15,115 nt of DNA from NCBI GenBank assembly GCA_013139875.1, contig WSZY01000241.1, positions 1 to 15,115 of the forward strand, in the 5' to 3' direction. Below are positions 1 through 8,333 of the stretch, in pieces. The notes beneath the pieces were generated by a model. That model ran no database searches. It was not told where the DNA came from and saw only the letters and a list, made by a program, of their open reading frames with translations. The DNA is from Mariprofundaceae bacterium. GTDB taxonomy: Bacteria > Pseudomonadota > Zetaproteobacteria > Mariprofundales > Mariprofundaceae. A program made the translations under genes and the position numbers. Each line of letters opens with the position of its first letter. The first letter of the stretch is position 1.

Positions 1-394
1 GAAAAGTTAAAATATCCGGAAGGAGGCCTGTCTCAAGATCTATCAGTGTTAAAATCCATAACAGTGAGATCATCACCAGCGCCTGAATAAGCACCGGGCT
101 CCAGCCAAATTTCCAGGCAAGCCCTGCCCAGCTTAACCCCATAAACAGCTCAAGGGCAGGATACCGAATGGAGATGGGAGCTCTGCAACTGCGGCATTTT
201 CCGCTCAACATCAACCACGAAACGAGTGGTATGTTGTCGTACCATGCAATCTCATGTTCACAAGCAGGGCACCGGCTTCGTGGTGAAACAATTGATATCT
301 GTAACGGTATTCGGTGAACACAAACATTGGAAAAACTTCCAAACAGCAGCCCGAACAATCCGGATGCAAACACCAGAAACAGTTCAGGGTTCAC
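1..394 (-). CDS. pilD: Prepilin peptidase / N-methyltransferase PilD (5' part, runs off the left edge)
   Basis: This is the N-terminal 131 codons of the inner-membrane aspartic protease that cleaves type IV prepilin leaders and N-methylates the new N-terminus. Visible features are a hydrophobic N-terminus, the family motif FGSFSNV with HRIP near residues 18-30, two zinc-type cysteine pairs (CPAC at 42-45, CRSC at 67-70), and IDLETGLLPD near 118-127, whose Asp119 fits the first catalytic aspartate. The second (GxGD) aspartate would lie beyond the window. The start is GTG at 394-392, overlapping the pilR stop by 4 bases (GTGA). An AAGGA sits about 9 bases upstream. The overlap implies coupled translation with pilR. 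The identification is secure. Only completeness is unknown. Confidence 0.93.
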   Translation of the reverse strand, partial: MNPELFLVFASGLFGLLFGSFSNVCVHRIPLQISIVSPRSRCPACEHEIAWYDNIPLVSWLMLSGKCRSCRAPISIRYPALELFMGLSWAGLAWKFGWSPVLIQALVMISLLWILTLIDLETGLLPDILTF

Positions 395-1740
395 TTGTCG
401 GAATCCTTCAATCCCAGCTTTTCAAGACGGTAGCGGATCGAGCGGAAACTGATACCAAGCAGGCCTGCTGCTTTTGTCGCATTACCTTTTGACTCATGCA
501 GAGCCTCAGTAAGAAGTTGCCGCTCAACCCCCTCAAGAGCCTGATCCAGACTCATCCCCTGATGCTGCAGTTCATTAAGTGTTAAGGCATCTGTCTCTGC
601 TTCAGGATAGAAATCATCCAGCAGAGACTCCTCAAGAAAGTCATTTTCAGACAGGGCGAGCAGCCGCTGAAGCAGATTTTCCAGCTCACGAACATTTCCA
701 AGCAGTGGCAGTTCGGAGAGCCGTTGCATACATGAATCAGAGATGCGTGCCTTATCTCCACCCCAGTGGTTCAGCAGAGATGCTACCAGTTCCGGAATAT
801 CCTCCCGGCGATGACGCAGTGCAGGCATGTGAATCGGAACAACATTCAGGCGATAAAAAAGATCCTCACGAAACGTCCCATTCTTAACCGCTTCCCCCAG
901 ATCCAGATTTGTTGCAGCAACAACACGGATATTGACCTTGTGCTCCTGCTCTTCACCCACCCTGCGTACTTTCATCTCCTGCAAAACACGCAGCAGCTTC
1001 ATCTGGGCCGCAGGAGGCATCTCGCCAACCTCATCCAGAAAAAGTGTGCCTCCATCTGCAGAGTCAATCAGGCCTGCACGGTCTGCCTCCGCGCCGGTAA
1101 ATGCACCCTTACAGTGCCCGAACAGTTCGGATTCAAACAAACCTTCAGGAATTGCACCGCAATGGACGGGAATAAATGGCCCTCTTCCACGCAGCGAATG
1201 ATTATGGACAAAGCGGGCGGCCAGCTCTTTGCCTGTCCCGGACTCCCCGGTAATCAACACAGTAAAATCTTTGGAAGAGGCTCGTAGCAGGCGATCACGT
1301 ACCCGGTGCATTACCTGCGAATCACCGATAAGAACCTCATCTTTCGATGCAGCACGCGAACCTGCTGAAGATTGATCATCTGAAGCCAGGGCGCGTTCTA
1401 CTGCCAAACCAAGCTCCTCACTGGATACCGGCTTGGTCAGATAGTCAAAAGCCCCCTCTTTCATCACCTCTACAGCCGTTTCTGCACTTGCATAAGCCGT
1501 CAGCAACAGCACCTTCGCCATCGGACATAATCTGGCCGCCATACGTACAACGTCGATACCGGCATCACGCCCATCCATCCGCAGGTCAGTCAGGACAATA
1601 TCAAACCCGCGCAACTCAAGGGCCTGCTCTGCCTCATCGGGCCCTGCACACGCCTCAACACTATGCCCGCGACCCTCCAGCCCCAGACTCAGAATCTCCC
1701 GGGCATTGCGTTCATCTTCGACCAATAGAATTTCAGCCAT
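391..1740 (-). CDS. pilR: Sigma-54-dependent response regulator PilR (NtrC family)
   Basis: A 449-residue transcription activator that, once phosphorylated, drives sigma-54 promoters; in type IV pilus systems the main target is the pilin gene. The receiver domain spans about 1-120, with phospho-acceptor Asp52, Thr81 and Lys103. The AAA+ domain spans about 137-365, with Walker A GESGTGKE (165-172), the sigma-54 contact loop GAFTGA (212-217) and Walker B GGTLFLDE (230-237). A Fis-type helix-turn-helix lies at about 400-445. The sensor-II region reads PLLGNVREL where most family members have PWPGNVREL. The start codon overlaps the pilS stop by one base (TAATG), as expected for a co-translated kinase-regulator pair. 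The name PilR rests on the surrounding pil genes. By domains alone it is any NtrC-type regulator. Confidence 0.93.
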   Translation of the reverse strand: MAEILLVEDERNAREILSLGLEGRGHSVEACAGPDEAEQALELRGFDIVLTDLRMDGRDAGIDVVRMAARLCPMAKVLLLTAYASAETAVEVMKEGAFDYLTKPVSSEELGLAVERALASDDQSSAGSRAASKDEVLIGDSQVMHRVRDRLLRASSKDFTVLITGESGTGKELAARFVHNHSLRGRGPFIPVHCGAIPEGLFESELFGHCKGAFTGAEADRAGLIDSADGGTLFLDEVGEMPPAAQMKLLRVLQEMKVRRVGEEQEHKVNIRVVAATNLDLGEAVKNGTFREDLFYRLNVVPIHMPALRHRREDIPELVASLLNHWGGDKARISDSCMQRLSELPLLGNVRELENLLQRLLALSENDFLEESLLDDFYPEAETDALTLNELQHQGMSLDQALEGVERQLLTEALHESKGNATKAAGLLGISFRSIRYRLEKLGLKDSDK

Positions 1741-3332
1741 TATTTTCCTCTTACTTTCGAACGGGGCAATTCTCCCCGAATGATAAATCTGCTTCCACCT
1801 GTAACCGCTTCAACCTCAACCTGCCAGCCATTGACCTGACAGACCTGCCATACTGTGGCAAGGCCAAGCCCTATCCCTCCGGACCTTCCGGTTGCAAACG
1901 GTTCAAAAAGCCGTCCTTTTATTGATTCAGAAATGCCTCCACCCTGGTCTGATACCGATAACTCCCAGGTACCATCCAGGCTCTCCATATTGACCTCGAT
2001 CGTACCCGGCTTCTCACTTGCCTGCAGGGCATTGCGTAACAGATTATCCAGCACCAGTCGCAGATGGTCTGCATCAAGCATCAGCGAATCAATGTCACAC
2101 ACCCAGTTTATTCGATGTTCACTCTGAAAATCAACCTGGGCAACCGATGAGCCAATCACCTCTGAGGGAGATATTTTGATCAATACCGGTGATAGCGGGT
2201 GCACATAATCGAGAAGGTCTGATACCAGCCGGTTCAACCGGCCAACCTCTTCGGAAACAATTTTTTGAATCTTTTCCTGCTGGGGTCGTTTGACGCTCTT
2301 CATTATTTCAACCGATTGGGCAATCGTCTGCATCGGATTGCGAACCTCATGGGCAAGCATGGCTATCATCTTTCCCATAGAGGCAAGCTTATCCTGCTCT
2401 GCAAGCCTCTTCTCCAGCCGCCTGATATCGGTGATATCTACAAGCGTCAGCAGCCACTGGGCCGACGGGTCATTGCCGGGAAGCTGTGTTGCAGTCACAA
2501 GACATATACCGGTTGGCATATTCCATTCGCACTGAAACAGCTCCCTGTCGGGCTTGTTTAGAAATTGCAGCAGCGCTGCCGGGGTTTCTGCTGCTTCCTC
2601 CAGTTTCAGCCATGCAGGGTTGCTTCCGGTCTGCAACAGCAGGCGGCGTGCTGATTCATTACTATCCTGAATATAGAGGGCCTGATCAAGAATCAGCATT
2701 CCCTCCTGCATAGAGGTTACGATCTGATCATGCAGCTCTTTCAAGCGGCGATGCTGCCTGACAACCTGATGGCTCTCCTGCTGCAGGCTGGCATGCCGTC
2801 TGGCAATCGCAGCCATGGCACCACCAACAAGAAACAGCGCAGAAACCTGCAGCAGCATGTGCAGTGTTGCCGCAGGTGTAATCTCTATCTGATGCCATAT
2901 TGAGAAGCCGTAGATAGAAACCAGATAGAAAATACAGGCAAATATGGTGGTTAATAACACGGCCATAACGTGTGACTGTGTTCCTGCCACCACAATGAGC
3001 AGGCCAAACAGGAAGACGAATGGACTCTGAATTCCACCTGTTATAACTACCAGCACACTGATCAGTAATAGATCCAGACCAAACTGAATCAGAAGCTGCT
3101 TAAAAAAAGACAGGGTTGAAGAGGTTAAATACCACTCAAAAGCGATAAACAGAAAAAAACAACCTGATGTTCCCAGCAACAGGCGACGTTGAAGTTCTGA
3201 GGATGGCTCATAAAAAAAATATATCGTTGCTGTTAACAGTGCCAGGGAGGCAATGGTTCGAAAGTAGAGCAGCCTTGTAAGACGCGGCCGTTTCTCCTGC
3301 TTATTCACAGGCAGAGAATCTGTCTGCATCAT
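1740..3332 (-). CDS. pilS: Membrane sensor histidine kinase PilS
   Basis: A 530-residue kinase, cognate partner of the adjacent PilR. The N-terminal 180 residues contain about six hydrophobic segments, matching the polytopic membrane sensor of PilS proteins. A PAS-like region follows at about 200-300. The HisKA dimerisation helix carries AHEVRNPM with His328 as phospho-acceptor. The ATP-binding domain has the N box LDNLLRNALQAS (Asn434), the G1 box SDQGGGI and the G2 box GIGLGLA (486-492). In Pseudomonas, PilS senses pilin in the inner membrane through PilR output; the same role is inferred here. The start has two consecutive ATG codons (3332 and 3329), with AAGG 7 bases upstream of the first. 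It lies 44 bases after pilC. Confidence 0.92.
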   Translation of the reverse strand: MMQTDSLPVNKQEKRPRLTRLLYFRTIASLALLTATIYFFYEPSSELQRRLLLGTSGCFFLFIAFEWYLTSSTLSFFKQLLIQFGLDLLLISVLVVITGGIQSPFVFLFGLLIVVAGTQSHVMAVLLTTIFACIFYLVSIYGFSIWHQIEITPAATLHMLLQVSALFLVGGAMAAIARRHASLQQESHQVVRQHRRLKELHDQIVTSMQEGMLILDQALYIQDSNESARRLLLQTGSNPAWLKLEEAAETPAALLQFLNKPDRELFQCEWNMPTGICLVTATQLPGNDPSAQWLLTLVDITDIRRLEKRLAEQDKLASMGKMIAMLAHEVRNPMQTIAQSVEIMKSVKRPQQEKIQKIVSEEVGRLNRLVSDLLDYVHPLSPVLIKISPSEVIGSSVAQVDFQSEHRINWVCDIDSLMLDADHLRLVLDNLLRNALQASEKPGTIEVNMESLDGTWELSVSDQGGGISESIKGRLFEPFATGRSGGIGLGLATVWQVCQVNGWQVEVEAVTGGSRFIIRGELPRSKVRGK

Positions 3333-3376
3333 TACATGGCCTTAGTCCATAACAAACCAGCAAAAAAATTCACTGG

Positions 3377-4570
3377 TTAAAGCGCATTGGCCATCTGGAA
3401 GATAGGCAGATACATTGATATCACCAGGCCGCCAATCACCACGCCCAGAAATGACATAATAAAAGGCTCCATCAGTGCGGTCATATTATCAACTGCTGTA
3501 TCGACCTCCTCTTCATAGAAGTCTGCAATTTTTGAAAGCATCTCCTCCAGACTACCTGTCTGCTCACCAATGGCGATCATCTGGGTTACCATAAGTGGAA
3601 AGATGCCACTCTCCTCCATCGGTTGCGCCAGAGTCATACCCTGACTAATAGAGTCTTTTGTCTTCAGAATCACCCTTTCGATCACAACATTGCCCGAAGT
3701 CTCGGCTACCGTATCAAGCGATTCCAGAATAGGCACACCTGCCGCAGAGAGTGTGGAAAAAGTCCGGCAGAAGCGGGCTACCGCACCTTTGCGAAGTACA
3801 TCGCCAATAATAGGGAGGTTGAGCAGTAGTTTATCAAGTTGATAATTTCCCTGTGGTGTTTTGTAGATAGCCTTGACTGCATACACGAGCAGCATCGGGG
3901 CAAACAGAACAACATACCAGTACTCAACAAACGTATCCGATATAGCCATTGTGACCTTCGTCGGGCCGGGCAGTTCCGCACCAAAACCTGAAAACATGTC
4001 TGCAAATACCGGGATTACAAAAATCATCAGAACCGCAGTTACAATAAATGATACAACAATAATTGATACCGGATAGACCATGGCAGATTTAATTTTTGCC
4101 TGCAGTGACAGCGCCTTCTCTTTGTACTCACAGAGACGCAGGAGAATCGTATCAAGAATACCGCCCTGCTCACCCGCCTCAACCAGTGCACAGGTCAGGC
4201 GATCAAACTCGTTGGGGAATTTTCGCAGTGTCTCACCCAATGGAGAGCCCCCCTCCAGTCCACTCCGGATCTCACCCAGCAGTTTGACCAGCGATTTTTT
4301 TTCAGACCCCTTCTCAGCCAGCTCGAAACACTGTACCAGAGGAAGCCCTGCATTGATCATCGTGGAGAGCTGCCTGAAAAAGATACTGATATCTTTCGCA
4401 TCAACCTTCTCGGGAAAAAGATTGATCTCAACCGGTTTTTTCTTGGCCTTGATATCAACCAGTCCCTGCCGGCGCAGCGTTGCTGTTGCGATATCTTTAT
4501 TTGCCACATCGAGTTCGCCACTCTGCGAACTCCCCTGCCGGGTCTTTGCTTCCCATAGATAAATTGCCAT
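3377..4570 (-). CDS. pilC: Type IV pilus inner-membrane platform protein PilC
   Basis: A 397-residue GspF-family protein that sits in the inner membrane and links the PilB/PilT motors to the growing pilus. Two repeated GspF domains are visible, at about 66-189 and 268-390. Each has the acidic loop pattern (EAGEQGG near 131-137 and GEQTGS near 335-340). Three membrane segments occur at about 167-190, 214-234 and 369-393. Length is typical for PilC (about 400). The start codon overlaps the pilB stop by one base (TAATG). A T2SS GspF would look similar, but the adjacent pilB, pilSR and pilD favour a pilus role. Confidence 0.95.
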   Translation of the reverse strand: MAIYLWEAKTRQGSSQSGELDVANKDIATATLRRQGLVDIKAKKKPVEINLFPEKVDAKDISIFFRQLSTMINAGLPLVQCFELAEKGSEKKSLVKLLGEIRSGLEGGSPLGETLRKFPNEFDRLTCALVEAGEQGGILDTILLRLCEYKEKALSLQAKIKSAMVYPVSIIVVSFIVTAVLMIFVIPVFADMFSGFGAELPGPTKVTMAISDTFVEYWYVVLFAPMLLVYAVKAIYKTPQGNYQLDKLLLNLPIIGDVLRKGAVARFCRTFSTLSAAGVPILESLDTVAETSGNVVIERVILKTKDSISQGMTLAQPMEESGIFPLMVTQMIAIGEQTGSLEEMLSKIADFYEEEVDTAVDNMTALMEPFIMSFLGVVIGGLVISMYLPIFQMANAL

Positions 4571-6264
4571 TAGTCACCCACCGTTACACGTAAGCACTCT
4601 TCAAGTGAAATCGAACCATCTCTGACCTTGTTCAATGCTGCCATACGCAGGGTTTTAACACCTTTTGAAATGGCAATGGCATTGATCTCATCACTATTTT
4701 TACCGGCATAAACAGCATCGCGAATTTCATCAAAAACAGGCATCACCTGATAGATACCGACCCGGCCCTTATAACCGGTTCCATTGCAGACACTACACCC
4801 TTTGCCATGCATTGGAGTAAGACTTCCTATCTCTTCGCTCGGGAAGCCTGCATCAATGAGTGCTTCATCAGGGATTTTCTCGGGCTCTGTACACTCCGCA
4901 CAATTACGACGACCCAGACGTTGTGCAGTCACAAGATTCACTGCCGAGCCAACAAGAAATGCCTCAATACCCATGTTGATCATACGGGTCATGGTGGAAG
5001 GGGCATCATTGGTATGCAGTGTGGCCAACACCATATGCCCGGTCAGTGCAGCCTTGATGCCGATGGCTGCCGTATCATAATCACGAATCTCACCAATCAG
5101 GATAATATCAGGATCCTGACGCAGAAATGATTTCAACGCGGCCGGAAAATCCATCCCGATCTCAGCATGCACATTCACCTGATTAATGCCCATAAAGTTG
5201 AATTCGACAGGATCCTCTGCCGTACAGATATTTACTCCGGGCTGGTTTATTTCCGCTACTGCGGAGTAGAGACTCACGGTTTTACCGGATCCGGTTGGCC
5301 CGGTGACCAGAACCATGCCATAGGGCAGATGGATGGCGTGCTGGAAACTTTTCAGATCCTCCGCCTCATATCCCAGTTTGGTCATATCCAGTTGCAGATT
5401 GGATGGATCCAGCAATCGCATTACTACCTTCTCACCAAACAGCGTTGGCAGCACAGAAACACGAAAATCAACCGTTTTTGCCTTGGAGAGCCTCAACTTG
5501 ATACGACCATCCTGAGGTACCCGTCGCTCCGCAATATCGAGTCTTGCCTGAATTTTTATACGGGAAACAATCGCATCACGCATATTCATCGGCGGCCGCA
5601 TAATTTCATGCATGACACCATCAATACGGTAACGAACCCTGATAATCTTCTCGTATGGCTCAATGTGAATGTCCGATGCGCCCCGCTTAATGGCATCAAG
5701 GAGAATCAGGTTAACCAGCTTAACAACCGGGGCTCCTTCACTCTCCGCCACGCTCTTCTCATCAAATTGATCTTCCTCGGTATCGACGATCTCCATATCA
5801 ACGGCGCCCAGTTCATCCATCACATCGTCAAGGTCCGATGCCATACCGGCCATCTCATCAAGCTTGGCAACAAGCTGGCTCTCCGGGACGATGACCACAT
5901 CAACCTGACTGCCACTGATAAAGGCGATCTCATCCAGACTGTTGATATCATACGGGTCGGCAACGGCAAGCGTAATGACACTGCCCTTTCGCCGTATCGG
6001 AATGGCCATATTCTTGCGCATCACAGCAACAGATAGCTTGGTCAGGTCGGGGTCAACCTCCACTTTGCTCAGATCAATAACAGGGCGGCCAAACAGTTTT
6101 CCGACAAGCTTGGCAAGGTCAATTTCCGTAAAGATATTCTGCTTTATAAGCTGTGCGGTGATGGTATCTCCACTCAGCTTCGTCTCGCGCTGAACATGTT
6201 CCAGTTGCTCTTTGGTGATTGATTGATTCTTAAGAAGAATATCACCTAAACGGGACTGCTTCAT
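4570..6264 (-). CDS. pilB: Type IV pilus extension ATPase PilB
   Basis: A 564-residue cytoplasmic hexameric ATPase that powers pilus polymerisation. The N-terminal 150 residues form the GspE/MshE-type N domain. Conserved C-terminal blocks are Walker A GPTGSGKT (322-329), the Asp-box AEDPVEF, Walker B IILIGEIRD (about 385-393) and the His-box GHMVLATLHTND. A four-cysteine zinc site (CAEC near 455 and CSVC near 490) separates PilB/GspE from the PilT retraction ATPases. I chose ATG 6264 because GGGAG precedes it and it forms an ATGA overlap with the aroE stop. The frame stays open to 6324, but those 20 extra codons lie inside aroE and do not resemble PilB. GspE is the alternative, disfavoured by context. 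Confidence 0.95.
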   Translation of the reverse strand: MKQSRLGDILLKNQSITKEQLEHVQRETKLSGDTITAQLIKQNIFTEIDLAKLVGKLFGRPVIDLSKVEVDPDLTKLSVAVMRKNMAIPIRRKGSVITLAVADPYDINSLDEIAFISGSQVDVVIVPESQLVAKLDEMAGMASDLDDVMDELGAVDMEIVDTEEDQFDEKSVAESEGAPVVKLVNLILLDAIKRGASDIHIEPYEKIIRVRYRIDGVMHEIMRPPMNMRDAIVSRIKIQARLDIAERRVPQDGRIKLRLSKAKTVDFRVSVLPTLFGEKVVMRLLDPSNLQLDMTKLGYEAEDLKSFQHAIHLPYGMVLVTGPTGSGKTVSLYSAVAEINQPGVNICTAEDPVEFNFMGINQVNVHAEIGMDFPAALKSFLRQDPDIILIGEIRDYDTAAIGIKAALTGHMVLATLHTNDAPSTMTRMINMGIEAFLVGSAVNLVTAQRLGRRNCAECTEPEKIPDEALIDAGFPSEEIGSLTPMHGKGCSVCNGTGYKGRVGIYQVMPVFDEIRDAVYAGKNSDEINAIAISKGVKTLRMAALNKVRDGSISLEECLRVTVGD

Positions 6265-7148
6265 AGCTGTTTCTCCCAACCCGGCAAATTCATTGGTGTG
6301 CGGCCAATCAGCGCCTCTGTCCATCTTAATGCTTCAAGGCGATTCGGTCGAACTGAATTATGCCACTGTGAAAAAGAGGCTGCTCCCTGAGCTATCAGCA
6401 TCGGCAATCCATCAACACTCTCTCTTCCACTCCTGCGGGCAGCCTGACAAAACGGTGTATCACCATCCGGACGGTAGACTGCATCCACAGCAACCCCCTT
6501 ACCCGGCAAGGTAAAAGGGAAAGTATCCCCGTCTTTCAACCCGATGGAGGTCGCATTAATAACCACACCTGCTTTCAAACTGACAGCCTCAACATTCGTA
6601 TTATCCCACTCAATCAATTCACAACTGATATGAGAATAGTTATCTCTCGTATGTGCTGCAAGCATTTCAGCCCGCTTCTGAGTTCGATTACAGATATACA
6701 GTGTGGAAATGTTCATTTTTGACAGGGCGTAGATAACAGCCCTGGCCGTACCGCCGGCCCCGAACAGAAGTACGGCCGCCGATTGTATATCGGCCTCCAG
6801 AGCTTCAAGTGCGGCAGAAAATCCTATCCAGTCGGTGTTGGTTGCCTGCCATCCCGCTTCACCACGCAGCACTGTGTTCACAGCACCAATCAGCGTGGCA
6901 CTCTCATCCGGATCGACATATGAAAGCACACTCTCTTTGTGCGGCACAGTCACATTAAAACCCTGTACATTCAGTGCCCACAAACCTCTGACAGCAGATT
7001 CAACATCACTCTCCTGCACACAAAACGGCACATATGTTGCATCCAGCCCACTTTTATCCAGAAACCACGACTGAAAGAGTGGCGAAAGCGAGTGCTCAAC
7101 CGGATTGCCGATAATGCCGTATATTTTTGTTTTTCCACTGATATTCAC
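6261..7148 (-). CDS. aroE: Shikimate dehydrogenase (NADP+)
   Basis: A 295-residue enzyme that reduces 3-dehydroshikimate to shikimate in the aromatic amino acid pathway. Substrate-site motifs are NPVEHSLSP (15-23), NVTVPHK with catalytic Lys71, NT at 91-92, and NTD with Asp106. The nucleotide site shows GAGGTARA (130-137) and NRT (154-156). The C-terminal GLPMLIAQGAASF motif is present. The start is GTG at 7148: a TAA stop lies only three codons upstream and the conserved fold begins at residue 7, so no other start fits. The nearest GAGG is just one base before the GTG, too close for a normal ribosome site. The gene heads the pilus operon and overlaps pilB by 4 bases. Confidence 0.95.
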   Translation of the reverse strand: MNISGKTKIYGIIGNPVEHSLSPLFQSWFLDKSGLDATYVPFCVQESDVESAVRGLWALNVQGFNVTVPHKESVLSYVDPDESATLIGAVNTVLRGEAGWQATNTDWIGFSAALEALEADIQSAAVLLFGAGGTARAVIYALSKMNISTLYICNRTQKRAEMLAAHTRDNYSHISCELIEWDNTNVEAVSLKAGVVINATSIGLKDGDTFPFTLPGKGVAVDAVYRPDGDTPFCQAARRSGRESVDGLPMLIAQGAASFSQWHNSVRPNRLEALRWTEALIGRTPMNLPGWEKQL

Positions 7149-7156
7149 GCCTCGTT

Positions 7157-7185
7157 AGCGTAGGGGCTAGGGGTTGGCATGTCAA
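7157..7185 (-). promoter_or_regulatory. Candidate promoter for the aroE-pilBCSRD operon, abutting the start codon
   Basis: On the minus strand a perfect -35 hexamer TTGACA (7185-7180) is followed after 17 bases by TACGCT (7162-7157). That -10 keeps the three most important positions of TATAAT. Initiation 7-8 bases further would start the transcript at about 7149-7150, one or two bases from the GTG of aroE, giving a leaderless mRNA. This fits the missing Shine-Dalgarno. Found by inspection only; a more distant promoter cannot be excluded. Confidence 0.4.
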
Positions 7186-7231
7186 AAAAGCCTTTAACCA
7201 CGATCCGGTTAAGCCACCCCCCGTTCTTCAG

Positions 7232-7268
7232 CCTGAACGATTATCACCTGAACGGTAACAACCCTGAA
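7232..7268. repeat. Short direct repeats in the aroE/atpI divergent region
   Basis: CCTGAACG occurs at 7232-7239 and again at 7247-7254, and a partial copy CCTGAA lies at 7263-7268. The copies are spaced 15 and 16 bases apart. They lie between the two candidate promoters and could be regulator half-sites. No family is assigned, and chance is possible for such short words. Confidence 0.3.
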
Positions 7269-7301
7269 AAACTTCAGCTAATGGTGTGCCGGGGATATCT
7301 G

Positions 7302-7310
7302 TGATATACT
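7302..7310 (+). promoter_or_regulatory. Extended -10 promoter candidate for the F0 operon
   Basis: TGATATACT is an extended -10 element (TGn followed by TATACT, five of six matches to TATAAT). No good -35 hexamer lies 16-18 bases upstream, which is tolerated for extended -10 promoters. The predicted transcript would start near 7317, about 30 bases before the atpI ATG. Confidence 0.45.
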
Positions 7311-7347
7311 GTATTTAGCGTTCATTAACCGGGTTCATGAGGAAGAT

Positions 7348-7590
7348 ATGAGCAAGCTGAAACAGGATAAGAAGCACCATGGTCACCAGTGGGGACTGCG
7401 TGTCGGCACTGAAATTGTTGCGTCGACAATGATTGGCCTTGGCATTGGATTCTTCATAGACCGTTGGCTCGATACCCGCCCGCTGTTCCTGATTATATTT
7501 GCCATTTTTGGTATTGCCGCAGGATTCATCAATCTCTACCAGCTTATGGTGATCGACATGCAGAACAAGAGCGATGGTGGCAGGCCATGA
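7348..7590 (+). CDS. atpI: ATP synthase accessory protein AtpI/AtpZ family
   Basis: An 80-residue small membrane protein of the AtpI/ATPase_gene1 family, associated with F0 operons and linked to c-ring assembly or Mg2+ supply in other bacteria. A basic N-terminus precedes two hydrophobic segments at about 20-38 and 45-68. The family motif region GIGFFIDRWLDT sits between them. GAGGAAG lies just upstream of the ATG. It is the first gene of the F0 block and overlaps atpB by four bases (ATGA). It is shorter than E. coli AtpI and resembles the short alphaproteobacterial type. Confidence 0.88.
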   Translation: MSKLKQDKKHHGHQWGLRVGTEIVASTMIGLGIGFFIDRWLDTRPLFLIIFAIFGIAAGFINLYQLMVIDMQNKSDGGRP

Positions 7591-8324
7591 GTATGGATAT
7601 GAGTGGCCCCATTGAGCACTTCAGGGTGATTATCTACCAGGACCTTCACATCGGTCCGCTTGATATTTCAATATCCAATACAGTTGTATACATGTGGATT
7701 GCAATTGTGCTGGTTGCGCTGGTGTTGCACCTGAGCATGATACGTCCGAAGCTGGTTCCGGGAACGGGGCAACTGCTGGCCGAAATGATCTACAGCTTTG
7801 TGGCCCGGCAAACCCGGCTGAATATCCATGGTGAGGGCGGCAGATACGTTCCACTGATGTTCACGCTCTTCACCTTCATTCTGGGATGCAATCTTATCGG
7901 CCTGGTTCCCGGCGCCTTCACACCGACCTCGCAACTGGCAGTAACCGGAACACTGGCTGTCGGCATCTTTCTCTATGCCGCAGGGCTTCGTTTCTATCGC
8001 CATGGTCTGGGTTTCTTCCGCGCTTTTGCACCCCGGGGTGTACCAAAGATCTTGCTGCCACTGATGATTCCGATAGAACTGATCTCATTTCTGGCACGTC
8101 CGGTGACGCTGGCTCTGCGACTGTTTGCCAACATGACGGCAGGCCATACAGCAATTGGAGTGCTGGCCGTGTTAGGGCTTGCAGCACCCTGGTTTATTCA
8201 GTGGCTGCCACTCGGCTTTACCATTGTGCAGATTGCACTGGAGATGATCATAGCCTTTATTCAGGCATATATTTTTATGGTATTATCATGCGTTTATATT
8301 GATGATGCTTTAGTGGATCACTAG
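7587..8324 (+). CDS. atpB: ATP synthase F0 subunit a
   Basis: A 245-residue polytopic membrane stator subunit forming the proton half-channels against the c-ring. The conserved block SFLARPVTLALRLFANMTAGH (about 167-187) contains Arg178, equivalent to the essential E. coli Arg210. The last helix region IVQIALEMIIAFIQAYIF matches the family. The start at 7587 overlaps the atpI stop (ATGA); further in-frame ATGs at 7593 and 7599 are possible. The frame is open upstream to 7464, but that stretch lies within atpI and is not subunit-a-like. Length fits alphaproteobacterial-type a subunits. Confidence 0.95.
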   Translation: MSMDMSGPIEHFRVIIYQDLHIGPLDISISNTVVYMWIAIVLVALVLHLSMIRPKLVPGTGQLLAEMIYSFVARQTRLNIHGEGGRYVPLMFTLFTFILGCNLIGLVPGAFTPTSQLAVTGTLAVGIFLYAAGLRFYRHGLGFFRAFAPRGVPKILLPLMIPIELISFLARPVTLALRLFANMTAGHTAIGVLAVLGLAAPWFIQWLPLGFTIVQIALEMIIAFIQAYIFMVLSCVYIDDALVDH

Positions 8325-8333
8325 GGGGTTCTT

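Noticed and set aside
5167..6036. A 289-codon plus-strand frame opposite pilB
   Set aside because: Antisense to a well-conserved ATPase; composition is that of a shadow frame with no family resemblance.
7192..7215. TTAACC/GGTTAA inverted repeat followed on the minus strand by a T-run, as a terminator
   Set aside because: The stem is only about 6 bp with a bulge, and no minus-strand gene lies upstream of it. The T-run belongs to the -35 region of the aroE promoter candidate.
7464..7586. Upstream extension of the atpB frame
   Set aside because: The extra 41 codons overlap atpI in another frame and do not resemble subunit a; ATG 7587 gives the usual length and an ATGA junction.
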